Assembly: GCF_014647375.1 (NCBI RefSeq)
Contig: NZ_BMPB01000001.1
Location: 496,001 to 560,000 of the forward strand
DNA length: 64,000 nucleotides
Source: Parabacteroides faecis
Lineage (GTDB): Bacteria; Bacteroidota; Bacteroidia; Bacteroidales; Tannerellaceae
Direction of reading: 5' to 3'
Shown: piece after piece, positions 24,957-33,919 of the stretch
Layout of the letters: each line of letters starts with the position of its first letter
Position numbering within the stretch: position 1 is the stretch's first letter
Position numbers and translations under genes: made by a program
The notes under the pieces: generated by a model
What the model was told of the DNA's origin: nothing
The model's input: the letters and a program-made list of their open reading frames with translations, nothing else
Database searches by the model: none

Positions 24957-27248
24957 ATGTATAAACTTGTATTGATATTAATTGGGTTATGCTGTTTACA
25001 GCTTGGTTCTGCCCAGACTTTTCGGGCAGAACAGATTTTTCTGTCACCAGAAAGAGAAAGTTGCATGCCAGGCGACACACTACGAGTTAGCGGACAGTTA
25101 CTCTCAACAAACCATCAGGATTTTTATCCCTATAGCCGATATATCTATTTGGAATGTATCGATCAGAAGGATTCTCTTTTACTCCGGCAGAAAGTAGCAT
25201 GCGATGAAAGAGGATATTTTTATACAGCAGTTCCGACACAATTCGAATGGGAATCAAATATCTGCTATTTACGGGCATATACCCGATTGATGCAAAACTA
25301 TTCCATAGAAAGTTTTGCTGTAGCTCCTTTTCTATTAGGAGCCATACATCCGAAAAAAAAAGACATTACTCAAGATATTCATGGCGTCTTCTATCCTGAA
25401 GGTGGTAAATTATTGAACGGATTTCAACAGAATGTAGTATTCCGGTTAACCGATGATGACGGTTTTCCAATCTCTACTGCGGATGCTTTTCTGCTGGATG
25501 AGAAAAACGATACAATCAGACATCATATTATCGTATCTGAAAATGGATTGGGAAAGATGACCTTCCTACCGGAAGCAAGCAAACAATACCGATTGCTGGT
25601 GGAATATAACAACCGTTTTTTTACTTTTCCACTACAAACAGATTCCAAGGGAGCTTCTTTACAAGCAGTCATAAACAGAGAACGTTTGTCATGCCGTCTC
25701 CTGTCGAATGAGGAAGGAAAACATTATCGCCTGTTCCTCTATCATTCCCATAAAGGCCTACAGGAAATTCCTTTTCACACAGGGCAAAAAGTTGCCGCAG
25801 TCGAGCTATCCAACTATCCAAAAGGTATTCTTGTTGTCTTTCTAATGGATAAAGATTTAAATCTGCTGAGCGAGCGTCTTTTATGGCTAGAGAAGCCGGA
25901 AGTGTCGCAGACTACTTTCAATTGCTCATTATCACAGAGAATTGTTTCGCCACAATCTCCTTTGCAATTTCAGTTAGACTCACCACACAACAGCACAGTC
26001 TTTATCCGGATAGCCCAGCAGGATGATTTACTTGCCACACAGGCTTATTCCAGCTTTTGGTTGGGTGGAGAGATTCTGTCTCCAGTACGTTTTCCATTAA
26101 TAAACAGTCAAATACAGGAAGAACAGGAAACAGAGTTAAATCAATGGCTATACACGGCCAGATTTATCCTTTTCTCACCAGAAACAGTATTAAAAGAAGG
26201 AATAAATTTTCCATATCCTATTGAAGACGGACTTTTTTTGAAAGGAACAGCCTGGAAAAGGAAAGATAAACCTTTCGGACCTGGTCTGATCGATGCACAA
26301 AACAAAAAAGACCTCTCCTTTTATACAGGTGAAATCAATCAGGAAGGAGACTTTGTTTTGCCTGTCGATAACTATCCAGAAGGCACTGGATTTTTACTGA
26401 TCAGTAAAAACAATAAAGGGAAAACGGTAAACAGCTCATTTACTTTAGCAGAAGAAACATATCCGAAAATAATTATCCCAAACCCATTGTTCACAAAAAC
26501 TCGTCTACAAACAGATATTATCGTGGGAGACACCATTATACGATATAGTGTAGACGAAGATCAGCAACGCATTTATCATATTGATAATATAACTGTACAA
26601 TCTCGAAAATCTGCAAACATACAGGAGATGAGTCGAACACCCAATAATTTCATCGGCGAAAAAACATTAAAGAAATGGCCCGGTAAAAGTGTACGCTCCC
26701 TGCTAAACAATTTTACAGCTATTAAGATCACAAAAGGAGGCTCTGGCAGCGGTGAAGGAATAATAAAAAGACAAAACGCTCTTGCCAGAAACCAATCAAG
26801 GATATCCAATGGAGAAATGAGAAGAGAAGAGGGGGAAACAACCATAACCTGGAAAGCATCAGGAAAGTATTCCTTTTTTAATGGAGATATTGCGCCTCTA
26901 AATGTAGTCATCAACGGGGAAGTAATTTTCAGTAATATCGATCATATACTAGAGTGGGCAGCCGGAGATATTAAATCCATAGAATTAATCAGACCGACAG
27001 ATACCCGTTGTACGATTTACGGAACACCCAACGGGGCAATTGCTATCGAAACATTAAAAGAACCCCGAATATATGAAAACGATCCACTAGGTGAAATGGT
27101 TTATCCTTTCGGACTCACTATCACAGATAAACAACCAGCCAAACATATCAAAGCACCGTCGCAACCGGGAAAATACCGCCTGCTTATCGACGTGATAACA
27201 GATGATAAGAGAATCATCTCTTTCAACAAAGAATTTGAAGTAAAATAA
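24957..27248 (+). CDS. Secreted protein with MG2-like and TonB-plug-like domains
   Basis: A 763-aa exported protein whose signal peptide is cleaved near GSAQ, residue 20. Residues about 25-120 resemble an MG2 (macroglobulin) domain. A carboxypeptidase-like regulatory pattern (GVFYPEGGKLLNGFQ) follows, and the region around residue 550 (YHIDNITVQSRK) begins a plug-like domain. Near residue 650-700, LNVVINGEVIFSN and IKSIELIRPTDTRCTIYG resemble the plug of SusC proteins, but no beta-barrel follows. Such proteins in Bacteroidales are thought to be envelope-associated; their function is not established. The gene is AT-rich, monocistronic and opposite in strand to the core genes on both sides. Confidence 0.7.
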   Translation: MYKLVLILIGLCCLQLGSAQTFRAEQIFLSPERESCMPGDTLRVSGQLLSTNHQDFYPYSRYIYLECIDQKDSLLLRQKVACDERGYFYTAVPTQFEWESNICYLRAYTRLMQNYSIESFAVAPFLLGAIHPKKKDITQDIHGVFYPEGGKLLNGFQQNVVFRLTDDDGFPISTADAFLLDEKNDTIRHHIIVSENGLGKMTFLPEASKQYRLLVEYNNRFFTFPLQTDSKGASLQAVINRERLSCRLLSNEEGKHYRLFLYHSHKGLQEIPFHTGQKVAAVELSNYPKGILVVFLMDKDLNLLSERLLWLEKPEVSQTTFNCSLSQRIVSPQSPLQFQLDSPHNSTVFIRIAQQDDLLATQAYSSFWLGGEILSPVRFPLINSQIQEEQETELNQWLYTARFILFSPETVLKEGINFPYPIEDGLFLKGTAWKRKDKPFGPGLIDAQNKKDLSFYTGEINQEGDFVLPVDNYPEGTGFLLISKNNKGKTVNSSFTLAEETYPKIIIPNPLFTKTRLQTDIIVGDTIIRYSVDEDQQRIYHIDNITVQSRKSANIQEMSRTPNNFIGEKTLKKWPGKSVRSLLNNFTAIKITKGGSGSGEGIIKRQNALARNQSRISNGEMRREEGETTITWKASGKYSFFNGDIAPLNVVINGEVIFSNIDHILEWAAGDIKSIELIRPTDTRCTIYGTPNGAIAIETLKEPRIYENDPLGEMVYPFGLTITDKQPAKHIKAPSQPGKYRLLIDVITDDKRIISFNKEFEVK

Positions 27249-27263
27249 AGGATAGGGATCGGT

Positions 27264-27485
27264 TCAGGGAACCGGGTCATACCCGCTCCCACCCCAGGGA
27301 TGGCATCGGAGCAGCCGTTTGACAGCGAGGTAAAGTCCTTTGACGGGACCATATTTTTTCAGGGCTTGCACAGCATATTCGGAACAGGTAGGTGTATACC
27401 TGCATGAAGCCGGTGTCATAGGAGAAATACAATATTTATAGAAATAGACCGGCAACAGGAGAAGTGCAGTAAAGAATTTCTTCAT
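27264..27485 (-). CDS. yidD: Membrane protein insertion efficiency factor YidD
   Basis: A 73-aa membrane-associated protein that assists YidC-dependent insertion. Family marks are [20 protein letters not shown] and the C-terminal motif [17 protein letters not shown], with the conserved cysteines present. The initiation codon overlaps the stop of rnpA (TAATG), indicating translational coupling; rnpA-yidD is a conserved bacterial pair. Confidence 0.97.
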   Translation of the reverse strand: MKKFFTALLLLPVYFYKYCISPMTPASCRYTPTCSEYAVQALKKYGPVKGLYLAVKRLLRCHPWGGSGYDPVP

Positions 27486-27871
27486 TATTCTTTTTCACGC
27501 AAGATCCGGATCGCTTTCGTCATCGCCTTTTCCATATCGGTGAAGGGATGTATTTCCTTATCCAGATAGAGGAAAGCAATCAGCATGCGTTTATTTTTTT
27601 CTGTCAACGGATCGATCAGATCGTATTTACGTACCCGGTAAGCTTCACGTACCTGACGTTTGATCAGGTTCCGTTTTACGGCACGTTTGAATTTTTTTTT
27701 GGGGACACTGATCAGGATAGAGACGGGAACAGACATCTCTTCCTCCAGTGGTAAATAAACGACCCGCAGTGGAAACGCTACAAACGATTGTCCTTTTTCA
27801 AATAACAGGTCAATGTAACGTTTCCACGACAGGCGTTCTTCTTTTGAAAGGGTATACCTTCTATTTTCCAT
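27485..27871 (-). CDS. rnpA: Ribonuclease P protein component
   Basis: A 128-aa basic protein subunit of RNase P, which processes tRNA 5' ends. The RNR motif region is seen as [20 protein letters not shown] (about residues 58-77), preceded by ILISVPKK. Its start overlaps the 3' end of hemD by 11 bases, and its stop overlaps the yidD start, so the genes form one operon. Confidence 0.96.
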   Translation of the reverse strand: MENRRYTLSKEERLSWKRYIDLLFEKGQSFVAFPLRVVYLPLEEEMSVPVSILISVPKKKFKRAVKRNLIKRQVREAYRVRKYDLIDPLTEKNKRMLIAFLYLDKEIHPFTDMEKAMTKAIRILREKE

Positions 27872-28634
27872 TCTTTTTGTTTCCGCCCAACTCTTTCTTC
27901 AGATACAAATCCAAAGCAGCCGTCATTGAAGGAGCTTCAGGTGTTGGCGCTTCCACGTCTAATCGCAAACCGGCATCCTTTACAGCTTTTGCTGTCGTAG
28001 GGCCGAAACAACCGATCTTTATATCTTCCTGCTTAAAATTCGGGAAGTTTTTCAACAAAGAAGAAATACCTGAAGGACTGAAAAATACCAACATATCGTA
28101 ATCGAACTCCTCATCTTTAGCAAATTCGTTACTTACCGTCCTATACATCACGGCCTTTGTATAGTTGATCTTCTTCGCTTCAAGCAAACTTAACAAATCA
28201 TCTTTATGCACGTCAGAAACCGGCACCAGATATTTTTCTTTTGCATGTTTTGCAATAACAGTCACCAGATCTTCAGGCTTTCCGGTCTGACCGAAAAAGA
28301 TTTTACGCTTCCTGTATACAATATACTTCTGAAGGTAAACTGCAATAGCTTCCGTCATACAGAAATACTTCATTGTTTCCGGAATAGTGACACGTAGTTC
28401 TTCACATAAATGGAAAAAGTGGTCGATAGCTGTACGGGCGGTAAAGATTACTGCCGTATAGTCCAGAATAGAAATTCTCTGCTGTCTAAACTCTTTGGAA
28501 GAAAGAGCTTCTACTTTGATAAAAGGACGGAAGTCGATCTCGACCCCATATTTCTCTGCAATGTCGAAATACGGTGACTTCTCGGATGCAGGCTTCGGTT
28601 GTGATACCAGCAACTTTTTGATGTTCAATGCCAT
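27861..28634 (-). CDS. hemD: Uroporphyrinogen-III synthase
   Basis: A 257-aa HemD-family protein that would cyclise hydroxymethylbilane to uroporphyrinogen III in the tetrapyrrole pathway. The two-domain fold is suggested by the N-terminal segment (ILDYTAVIFTARTAIDHFF), the middle KKINYTKAVMYRT, and the C-terminal FFSPSGISSLLKNF with IGCFGPTTAKAVKDAG, which is the most conserved part of the family. It overlaps the DUF4271 gene by 10 bases upstream and rnpA by 11 bases downstream. A TACCTTTG box at 28713-28720 could add an internal promoter. Confidence 0.93.
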   Translation of the reverse strand: MALNIKKLLVSQPKPASEKSPYFDIAEKYGVEIDFRPFIKVEALSSKEFRQQRISILDYTAVIFTARTAIDHFFHLCEELRVTIPETMKYFCMTEAIAVYLQKYIVYRKRKIFFGQTGKPEDLVTVIAKHAKEKYLVPVSDVHKDDLLSLLEAKKINYTKAVMYRTVSNEFAKDEEFDYDMLVFFSPSGISSLLKNFPNFKQEDIKIGCFGPTTAKAVKDAGLRLDVEAPTPEAPSMTAALDLYLKKELGGNKKNGK

Positions 28635-29353
28635 AGAGTACTCGTCTCAATAAAGTTATACAAAAAAATCATACCTTCATACAAAAATATAAGGGGTAAG
28701 ATTTCTTGGGTGCAAAGGTACAAACTAATATATAAAAAACCGACATTATTCTTGTGAAATATACGTATTGTCTTATAAATTATTACAAAACGACACAAAA
28801 AATAGAAAATACAAAACATTATTACGGGAGCCAATGTTTTACTTCCCACGAACATCAACCACACCACCGGAATATATAACAAAATGCCCCATGCCCCCAT
28901 AATGGCGTTATAATTTTTTTTCCAGAACTTGTATTTATCGGGTGCTGCAAACACAAATCCCAACAGATAGTAACTCAGTTGTTTGAACTGATAAAACAAG
29001 AACAGCACGCCAAAAAGGGCGGCAATAGCCAACAAGACCTCTTTCTCCCCTTGCAAACCGACCATTCCCCGTGTCCGGCCTATCGAAAACAAAGCGATAC
29101 TACAAAGAAACAATGCCTGAAAAGTCATAAAATTGCGAAAGAAAGATCCGCTCTTCCCTATCGTTTCGTCAAACAGGTTCTGCCGCTCCTTCAAGTATAT
29201 CACATCTTTCATCATCTTTATAAAATGCTGAAAATTAGATCGGAATATTATGGCAAAGGCAATAAGCAAGGATAGCAGCAGCGTGAAGATGACATCATCT
29301 ATCAGCTGTCCGTCCCACAAACGAATGCCTACATATCCTTCAAACAAATCCAT
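28625..29353 (-). CDS. DUF4271 multi-pass membrane protein
   Basis: A 242-aa integral membrane protein of the DUF4271 family, characteristic of Bacteroidota and usually encoded before hemD. Hydrophobic segments are visible at about residues 20-38, 75-95, 105-122, 150-170, 175-195 and near the C-terminus. No catalytic motif is recognised and the function is unknown. It is the first gene of the operon with hemD, rnpA and yidD. A TACCTTTG box at 29371-29378 lies just upstream. Confidence 0.9.
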   Translation of the reverse strand: MDLFEGYVGIRLWDGQLIDDVIFTLLLSLLIAFAIIFRSNFQHFIKMMKDVIYLKERQNLFDETIGKSGSFFRNFMTFQALFLCSIALFSIGRTRGMVGLQGEKEVLLAIAALFGVLFLFYQFKQLSYYLLGFVFAAPDKYKFWKKNYNAIMGAWGILLYIPVVWLMFVGSKTLAPVIMFCIFYFLCRFVIIYKTIRIFHKNNVGFLYISLYLCTQEILPLIFLYEGMIFLYNFIETSTLWH

Positions 29354-29370
29354 GTATTTTTTATTTCGTG

Positions 29371-29378
29371 CAAAGGTA
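29371..29378 (-). promoter_or_regulatory. -7 box (TACCTTTG) for the DUF4271-hemD-rnpA-yidD operon
   Basis: A TAnnTTTG match on the minus strand 17 bases upstream of the start at 29353. It is back-to-back with a plus-strand box at 29392-29399, so the 80-base gap is a compact divergent promoter. Confidence 0.5.
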
Positions 29379-29391
29379 GGGATAAAAACAT

Positions 29392-29399
29392 TATCTTTG
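29392..29399 (+). promoter_or_regulatory. -7 box (TATCTTTG) for the metalloprotease gene
   Basis: A TAnnTTTG match 33 bases upstream of the ATG at 29433. It excludes the longer open frame beginning at 29250, which would start upstream of the promoter. Confidence 0.5.
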
Positions 29400-29432
29400 T
29401 ATCATGTACTCTCAATAACAAAATTTCCAGTT

Positions 29433-30662
29433 ATGAAAACGAAATATTTATTCCTTATATGCACTTTATGCACCCTGGCGCTCTTTACCGTAAGCTGTAG
29501 TGACTCCGATTCTTCGGCAGTTGAATTATCGGCATCGGCATTCGACGAAGTCAGCAGCGAGGGTGCCTCTCTGACGGTGGATATCATCTGTAATTCTTCC
29601 TGGACGGCAGAAAGTTCGGCTAGCTGGTGCAGCATCTCCCAGGCCGAAGGAACAGGAAATCAGACCCTCAGCCTTTCTGTCGGGGCCAACCTGAATGACA
29701 AACCGAGAAGGGCGACGATCATCGTGACATCCCACCGGACACAGAAAACCGTCACCGTCACACAAAACGCGGGTAACGGCGATATAGACGGATATGCTTA
29801 CGAATTGCCAGTTTACTTCCACGTCCTGTACAATAACAGTGCGCAGAATGTTCCGCAAAGCAGGATAGAAACGATCCTGACTGCCGTCAACAAACTCTAT
29901 CAGAATAATAATATGAATCTCACATTCAAAATAGCTGAAATAGAACCCGTTTCATCCGCCTCAGCTTCTATCAGTTGTAAAGAATTCATGAACAGTGAAA
30001 AAGGGACCGACCATTACAAGCTAATGAAAGATCCTAACTCATATATCAATGTATTCCTTTATGCTTTCGAGGAGGAGGATGTACTAGGTGTCTCACATTT
30101 ACCGCTGACAACGCAACAAAATTATCTGGAAGGACTGACACTGACAGACTATTCAAATATCCAGGCGTCACAACTTTCGAACATTTACTGTGTATCCATC
30201 AACACGACTTATATAAATGCAGGAGTTAGCCAATACAGTCCGAACGATCCGATTATTACCCTTGCACATGAGCTGGGGCACTATCTGGGCCTGCATCATC
30301 CTTTTGCTGAAGACGAGAACGGTGCAGCGGCCAATGAGTGCAAGGATACGGACTATTGCGAAGATACACCTTCCTACAATAAAGTCGAATACGATGCGTG
30401 GCTGGGAGGATTACCCGCAGGTAATTATGATCTCGAATATTTATCGCAACGGAGCAACTGTCAGGGAGAGGAGTTCATTTCCGACAATCTGATGGATTAC
30501 GCATACAGTCTCACGAACAAATTTACGGAAGACCAGTACACAAGAGTACGCCATGTCTTAAATTACAGCCCCCTCATCCCGGGACCAAAAATCCAGACAA
30601 AGGCAGGCACTCGTACATCTTCGGAAGAGACGTTGCAAATACCTTTCCGCACAATACAATAA
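29433..30662 (+). CDS. Zinc metalloprotease lipoprotein with BACON domain (M43-type)
   Basis: A surface or periplasmic protease of 409 aa. The start at 29433 gives a lipoprotein signal (MKTKYLFLICTLCTLALFTVSC). Residues about 30-115 form a BACON-like beta-sandwich (WTAESSASWCSISQ, then TQKTVTVTQNAG), often used for carbohydrate or mucin binding. The catalytic domain follows, with the extended zinc motif HELGHYLGLHH and a downstream LMDYAYS Met-turn, as in metzincins of the pappalysin (M43) family. Several cysteines near the active site probably form disulfides. It is monocistronic and ends at a bidirectional hairpin. The substrate is unknown. Confidence 0.92.
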   Translation: MKTKYLFLICTLCTLALFTVSCSDSDSSAVELSASAFDEVSSEGASLTVDIICNSSWTAESSASWCSISQAEGTGNQTLSLSVGANLNDKPRRATIIVTSHRTQKTVTVTQNAGNGDIDGYAYELPVYFHVLYNNSAQNVPQSRIETILTAVNKLYQNNNMNLTFKIAEIEPVSSASASISCKEFMNSEKGTDHYKLMKDPNSYINVFLYAFEEEDVLGVSHLPLTTQQNYLEGLTLTDYSNIQASQLSNIYCVSINTTYINAGVSQYSPNDPIITLAHELGHYLGLHHPFAEDENGAAANECKDTDYCEDTPSYNKVEYDAWLGGLPAGNYDLEYLSQRSNCQGEEFISDNLMDYAYSLTNKFTEDQYTRVRHVLNYSPLIPGPKIQTKAGTRTSSEETLQIPFRTIQ

Positions 30663-30686
30663 CAAGAAGCGGTACTGCTAAAATAA

Positions 30687-30721
30687 AATATCCCGGCCAT
30701 TCATCGAGTGACCGGGATATT
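30687..30721. terminator. Bidirectional terminator between convergent genes
   Basis: AATATCCCGG pairs with CCGGGATATT over 10 bp around a 15-base loop. It lies between the convergent metalloprotease and dihydrolipoyl dehydrogenase genes. The T-runs are weak in both directions. Confidence 0.6.
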
Positions 30722-30739
30722 CATGTATAAAAGGTTTTA

Positions 30740-32086
30740 TTATAATGCTTCTTTTATAATTTCACCGACTGTCGGATGCGGGAATACGATCGATTTCAGT
30801 TCCTCGGCCGTCATTCCTTTTTCAATGGCGATGCCTGCGATAACCACCAGTTCGGAAGCCGGATTACCTAACAGATGCGCTCCTATCACCGTCTCGTCTT
30901 CCGAGAGGATTAGTTTACAAACGCCGTTACCCTGTTCGTTCTCCGCCACAAAACGGCCGGAAAAAGCCATCGGCAGCTTCTTCACGATATAAGGGATTCC
31001 TTCCGCCTGCAATTCTTCTTCCGTCTTGCCTACACCGGCTATTTCCGGATTGGTATAGACCACACCCGGAATTGCTTTATAGCTCATACCGGCCCCAGCC
31101 TTGCCCAAAATATGTTTAACCGCTACTTCCGCTTCACTGACTGCCGTATGGGCCAGCAGAGAGAATGCAGTGATATCCCCGCAGGCATAGACATTCGGAA
31201 GAGATGTCTGCATATATTGGTTTACTTTTATGCCGTTACGGAAAGGTTCCGGAGATAAAGTCTCCAGTCCGAACCCTTTCGTCACCGGACAACGCCCCAC
31301 GCTCAAAAGCACTTTTTCGCCCTCGATCACGAAACTCTCCCCATCTTTCTCTACGGTCACTTCACCTCCGTGAACGGCTGTCACCTTATGCCCCAGATAA
31401 AACCGAATGCCTCTCTTGGCGTATTCAGCCTGAAGCATTTCAGAAAGCTCCTTATCCATCGGGCCCAGTATCTTATCCAGCATTTCCACCACATGGACTT
31501 CGGTTCCCATGCTATTAAAGAAAGAGGCGAACTCCATACCTATCACCCCACCGCCGATAATGACGAGGGAAGCAGGAAGTTCTTTCGTCTGCAAGGCTTC
31601 CCGGCTTGTCCAATAGTCGGTTTCTGCCAATCCGGGGATAGGAGGAATAACCGTTTCCGAGCCTGTGCACAGCAATAAGTTTGCAGCTTCATACGTTTCC
31701 TCTCCACATACAATGGAGATCGTACCGTCGGCAGAACGCCCTTTTATCTCCGCTTCGCCGTTAACGACAACGACACCATGCTCCGTCATCTTCATACGGA
31801 TACCGGCAGTCAGTTTCTTCACGACCTTATTCTTACGGGCAATGATTTTAGGAAAATCGAAAGTAGGGTTCTCCGCCTTGACGGCATATTTCTGTGCATG
31901 TTTTATGGTATCATACACTTTAGCCGAATAAAGAAGTGTTTTTGTAGGAACACAACCTTCATTAAGGCAGATACCGCCCAATGCATTCTTTTCAAACAAC
32001 ACAGTGGATAATCCACCCGCTGCCGCTTTTTCAGCAGCTGTATAACCGGCTGGTCCCCCGCCAATTATAGCAACATCGTATTTCAT
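30740..32086 (-). CDS. lpdA: Dihydrolipoyl dehydrogenase
   Basis: FAD-dependent E3 enzyme of 448 aa that reoxidises dihydrolipoyl groups of 2-oxoacid dehydrogenase or glycine cleavage complexes. The FAD fold is at the N-terminus (IIGGGPAGYTAAEKAA), the redox disulfide is C40/C45 in GGICLNEGCVPTKT, the NAD site is VIIGGGVIGMEFASFF, the second FAD motif is VYACGDITAF, and the C-terminal catalytic His-Glu pair is in HPTVGE. No E1, E2 or H-protein gene is adjacent, so it may serve several complexes. The slightly short length is within the family range. Confidence 0.95.
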   Translation of the reverse strand: MKYDVAIIGGGPAGYTAAEKAAAGGLSTVLFEKNALGGICLNEGCVPTKTLLYSAKVYDTIKHAQKYAVKAENPTFDFPKIIARKNKVVKKLTAGIRMKMTEHGVVVVNGEAEIKGRSADGTISIVCGEETYEAANLLLCTGSETVIPPIPGLAETDYWTSREALQTKELPASLVIIGGGVIGMEFASFFNSMGTEVHVVEMLDKILGPMDKELSEMLQAEYAKRGIRFYLGHKVTAVHGGEVTVEKDGESFVIEGEKVLLSVGRCPVTKGFGLETLSPEPFRNGIKVNQYMQTSLPNVYACGDITAFSLLAHTAVSEAEVAVKHILGKAGAGMSYKAIPGVVYTNPEIAGVGKTEEELQAEGIPYIVKKLPMAFSGRFVAENEQGNGVCKLILSEDETVIGAHLLGNPASELVVIAGIAIEKGMTAEELKSIVFPHPTVGEIIKEAL

Positions 32087-32107
32087 GTTATCAGATTTAA
32101 TTAAGTT

Positions 32108-32533
32108 TTATATTTGGATTCCTTCATTGCGTTTGATCTCGATATCCGGATTGAACTTCTTCAGCAGCTTTACAAACTCTTTTTCATTCTGCGGAGATAT
32201 CAGCATCCACATTTTACCTTCTTTCCAGATCACGATCCGGTCCAGAGATAAAGAATAACTGAAAACGGGAAGAATAGACGGTTGCAACGCCTCTATATCA
32301 GCTATGGCGATTTCTTTTTTAGGGAAAAAACCACAGCGGAGCAACAACATTCCGTCAGTTGTAACTACATAGTAGGTATTGAAAAATACATGCAATGTCA
32401 ACGCACTGGCAACTAATGTACTAACAATTGCCGCAACATTCTGATGCAGTACGGATACGACACACAGGATTGCCAACACAATAATCAACAGATGGTACCA
32501 CCATCCGATCTTAGATTTAAAGACTCTATCCAT
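32108..32533 (-). CDS. Small membrane protein with bacterial PH-like domain
   Basis: A 141-aa protein with two N-terminal hydrophobic segments (about residues 12-28 and 33-50) and a C-terminal soluble part that resembles a bacterial PH-like domain (YYVVTTDGMLLLRCGFF, then IAIADIEALQP). It is immediately downstream of a 128-aa membrane protein of similar layout, with a single base between them, so the two are probably translated together. The function is unknown. Confidence 0.7.
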   Translation of the reverse strand: MDRVFKSKIGWWYHLLIIVLAILCVVSVLHQNVAAIVSTLVASALTLHVFFNTYYVVTTDGMLLLRCGFFPKKEIAIADIEALQPSILPVFSYSLSLDRIVIWKEGKMWMLISPQNEKEFVKLLKKFNPDIEIKRNEGIQI

Positions 32534-32534
32534 T

Positions 32535-32921
32535 TCACGAATTTTCGCGCAAGATAGTCATTTCTTCATTTACTTGTTGTAAAGCAGCCACAAAACCTTC
32601 GGTATCGACCGGATGGACGGTGTTGGTATACTCCTTGTCTTTATAAGGCTTGCCATAATAGATTACTACGCTACCCGATTGCTTGATAAATAACTTCTCT
32701 ATATCTTTTACCGGGATTGCCACAAAGTTACCCTGTGTCAGATAACCCTTGTCAATCTTATAAGGGTATAATGCAGGCACAATAAAAACAAGGATCAGAA
32801 TATAGGCTGCCGGCTGCCGTATCTCATTCAAATACAGTAATCCAAAAAGGATAAGCATACTAACTGCTATCGCAACATGTTTTGGAGTCACTAGTCTCTT
32901 TCTAAACGTCTGCTTTTCCAT
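32535..32921 (-). CDS. Small membrane protein of unknown function, PH-like
   Basis: A 128-aa protein with two hydrophobic helices (about residues 15-30 and 37-52) followed by a soluble beta-rich part (IDKGYLTQGNFVAIPVKDIE). It looks like a diverged copy of the downstream 141-aa protein. In the present orientation of inverton 2 a minus-strand promoter about 790 bases upstream could read toward it. Confidence 0.65.
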   Translation of the reverse strand: MEKQTFRKRLVTPKHVAIAVSMLILFGLLYLNEIRQPAAYILILVFIVPALYPYKIDKGYLTQGNFVAIPVKDIEKLFIKQSGSVVIYYGKPYKDKEYTNTVHPVDTEGFVAALQQVNEEMTILRENS

Positions 32922-33187
32922 AATCTCATCTATTAAAGTTAGTAATAAGCAATATTACGAAATTCTGCTCATATTAAAAAGTTTACGGGCTTTAATATCA
33001 TCATATAAAAGCATAAATAACAAAATAAAGGCAAAGTACCGTATTTTATGACACAATACTCGAATAAAGCCTCTTTTCGTAACCAAGTCATCTGATAAAA
33101 AGTCCTTTTAGAATATTCAATTAAACATATATTAACTATAATCCTTTCTAAACCCATTCCTCAGCCTTTTCAATTTTTTTTGCAAAC

Positions 33188-33244
33188 TCGTTTTAAACGA
33201 ATTATTTTTTGTTTTAAATGAGTTGGTGATTCATTTTAAATGAA
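33188..33244. repeat. Three phased TTTTAAA palindromic boxes
   Basis: TCGTTTTAAACGA (33188-33200), GTTTTAAATG (33211-33220) and TTCATTTTAAATGAA (33230-33244) share a TTTTAAA core at 33191, 33212 and 33234. Spacings of 21 and 22 bases place the three on one face of the helix. They look like binding sites for a dimeric regulator; the factor is unknown. Confidence 0.55.
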
Positions 33245-33683
33245 ATATATGTTAATTACACTCAAAAAACGCATCAAAAAGTAACAAGACGAGAACACAA
33301 TATATGTTTTTCAACAGGATTAACCATCTAAAACAAGACTACCAAAAGAGAGCATCCAAATTACATTATGACTACAATTTCACCACATAAGAATATAATC
33401 TGGGACAATAAACAGAAATACAACAAGCTAATTGAACGCATTATCCAAGTAAATAAATCTTTATGATATTCCTCAACTTCTTGAGAACAGCACAAAATCC
33501 GAATATCTTATAAGCGGTTCATTACAAACCAGCCATTAGAAGATAAAATAGCATTTTGACATATCAGTGATATATTAAAATGGAATAGTTTAATTATTAG
33601 ATTTATTCTATATATGGCAAAAGAGATGAGTGTTTTTTTCAGAGTACAGCAGCAGAAAAGAAATTGCCCTAAAAATAGTATCA

Positions 33684-33919
33684 TAGTTCTGATAGAACTA
33701 TTTTTATTATCGGCACAAATATATAATATATTTTTTAATATTTCATCTTTTAACGCAAGATTTTATCAACAAAGGCTAGTGATTGTATAATTTATTTAAA
33801 ATAAGCACTGTATATATAATATAAATGATATCAACCCGGATAATTCCTCTATAACATAGAACATATAGGCTCATCATTCATACAAAGATTTATAAATAGA
33901 ATAAGTTCTATCAGAACTT
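33684..33919. promoter_or_regulatory. Candidate invertible promoter (inverton 2) upstream of PUL 2 susC
   Basis: AGTTCTGATAGAACT (33685-33699) and its exact reverse complement AGTTCTATCAGAACT (33904-33918) flank 204 AT-rich bases. A TATATTTG box on the minus strand (33716-33723) ends 16 bases from the left repeat and points away from susC at 34031. Inversion would move it to about 33880-33887 on the plus strand, leaving a leader of about 137 bases. The outer halves AGTTC...GAACT are identical to those of inverton 1; only the central five bases differ. Confidence 0.78.
33716..33723 (-). promoter_or_regulatory. -7 box (TATATTTG) inside inverton 2
   Basis: An exact TAnnTTTG match on the minus strand, identical to the box in inverton 1 and at nearly the same distance from its repeat. 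The -33 element is unclear. Confidence 0.55.

Noticed and set aside
32969-33157. 62-aa minus-strand open frame
   Set aside because: Low-complexity sequence without family features in a regulatory spacer.
33472-33485. CTCAACTTCTTGAG palindrome, similar to the inverton 1 repeat, as a third recombination site
   Set aside because: It lacks the AGTTC-N5-GAACT arms and has no inverted partner nearby.
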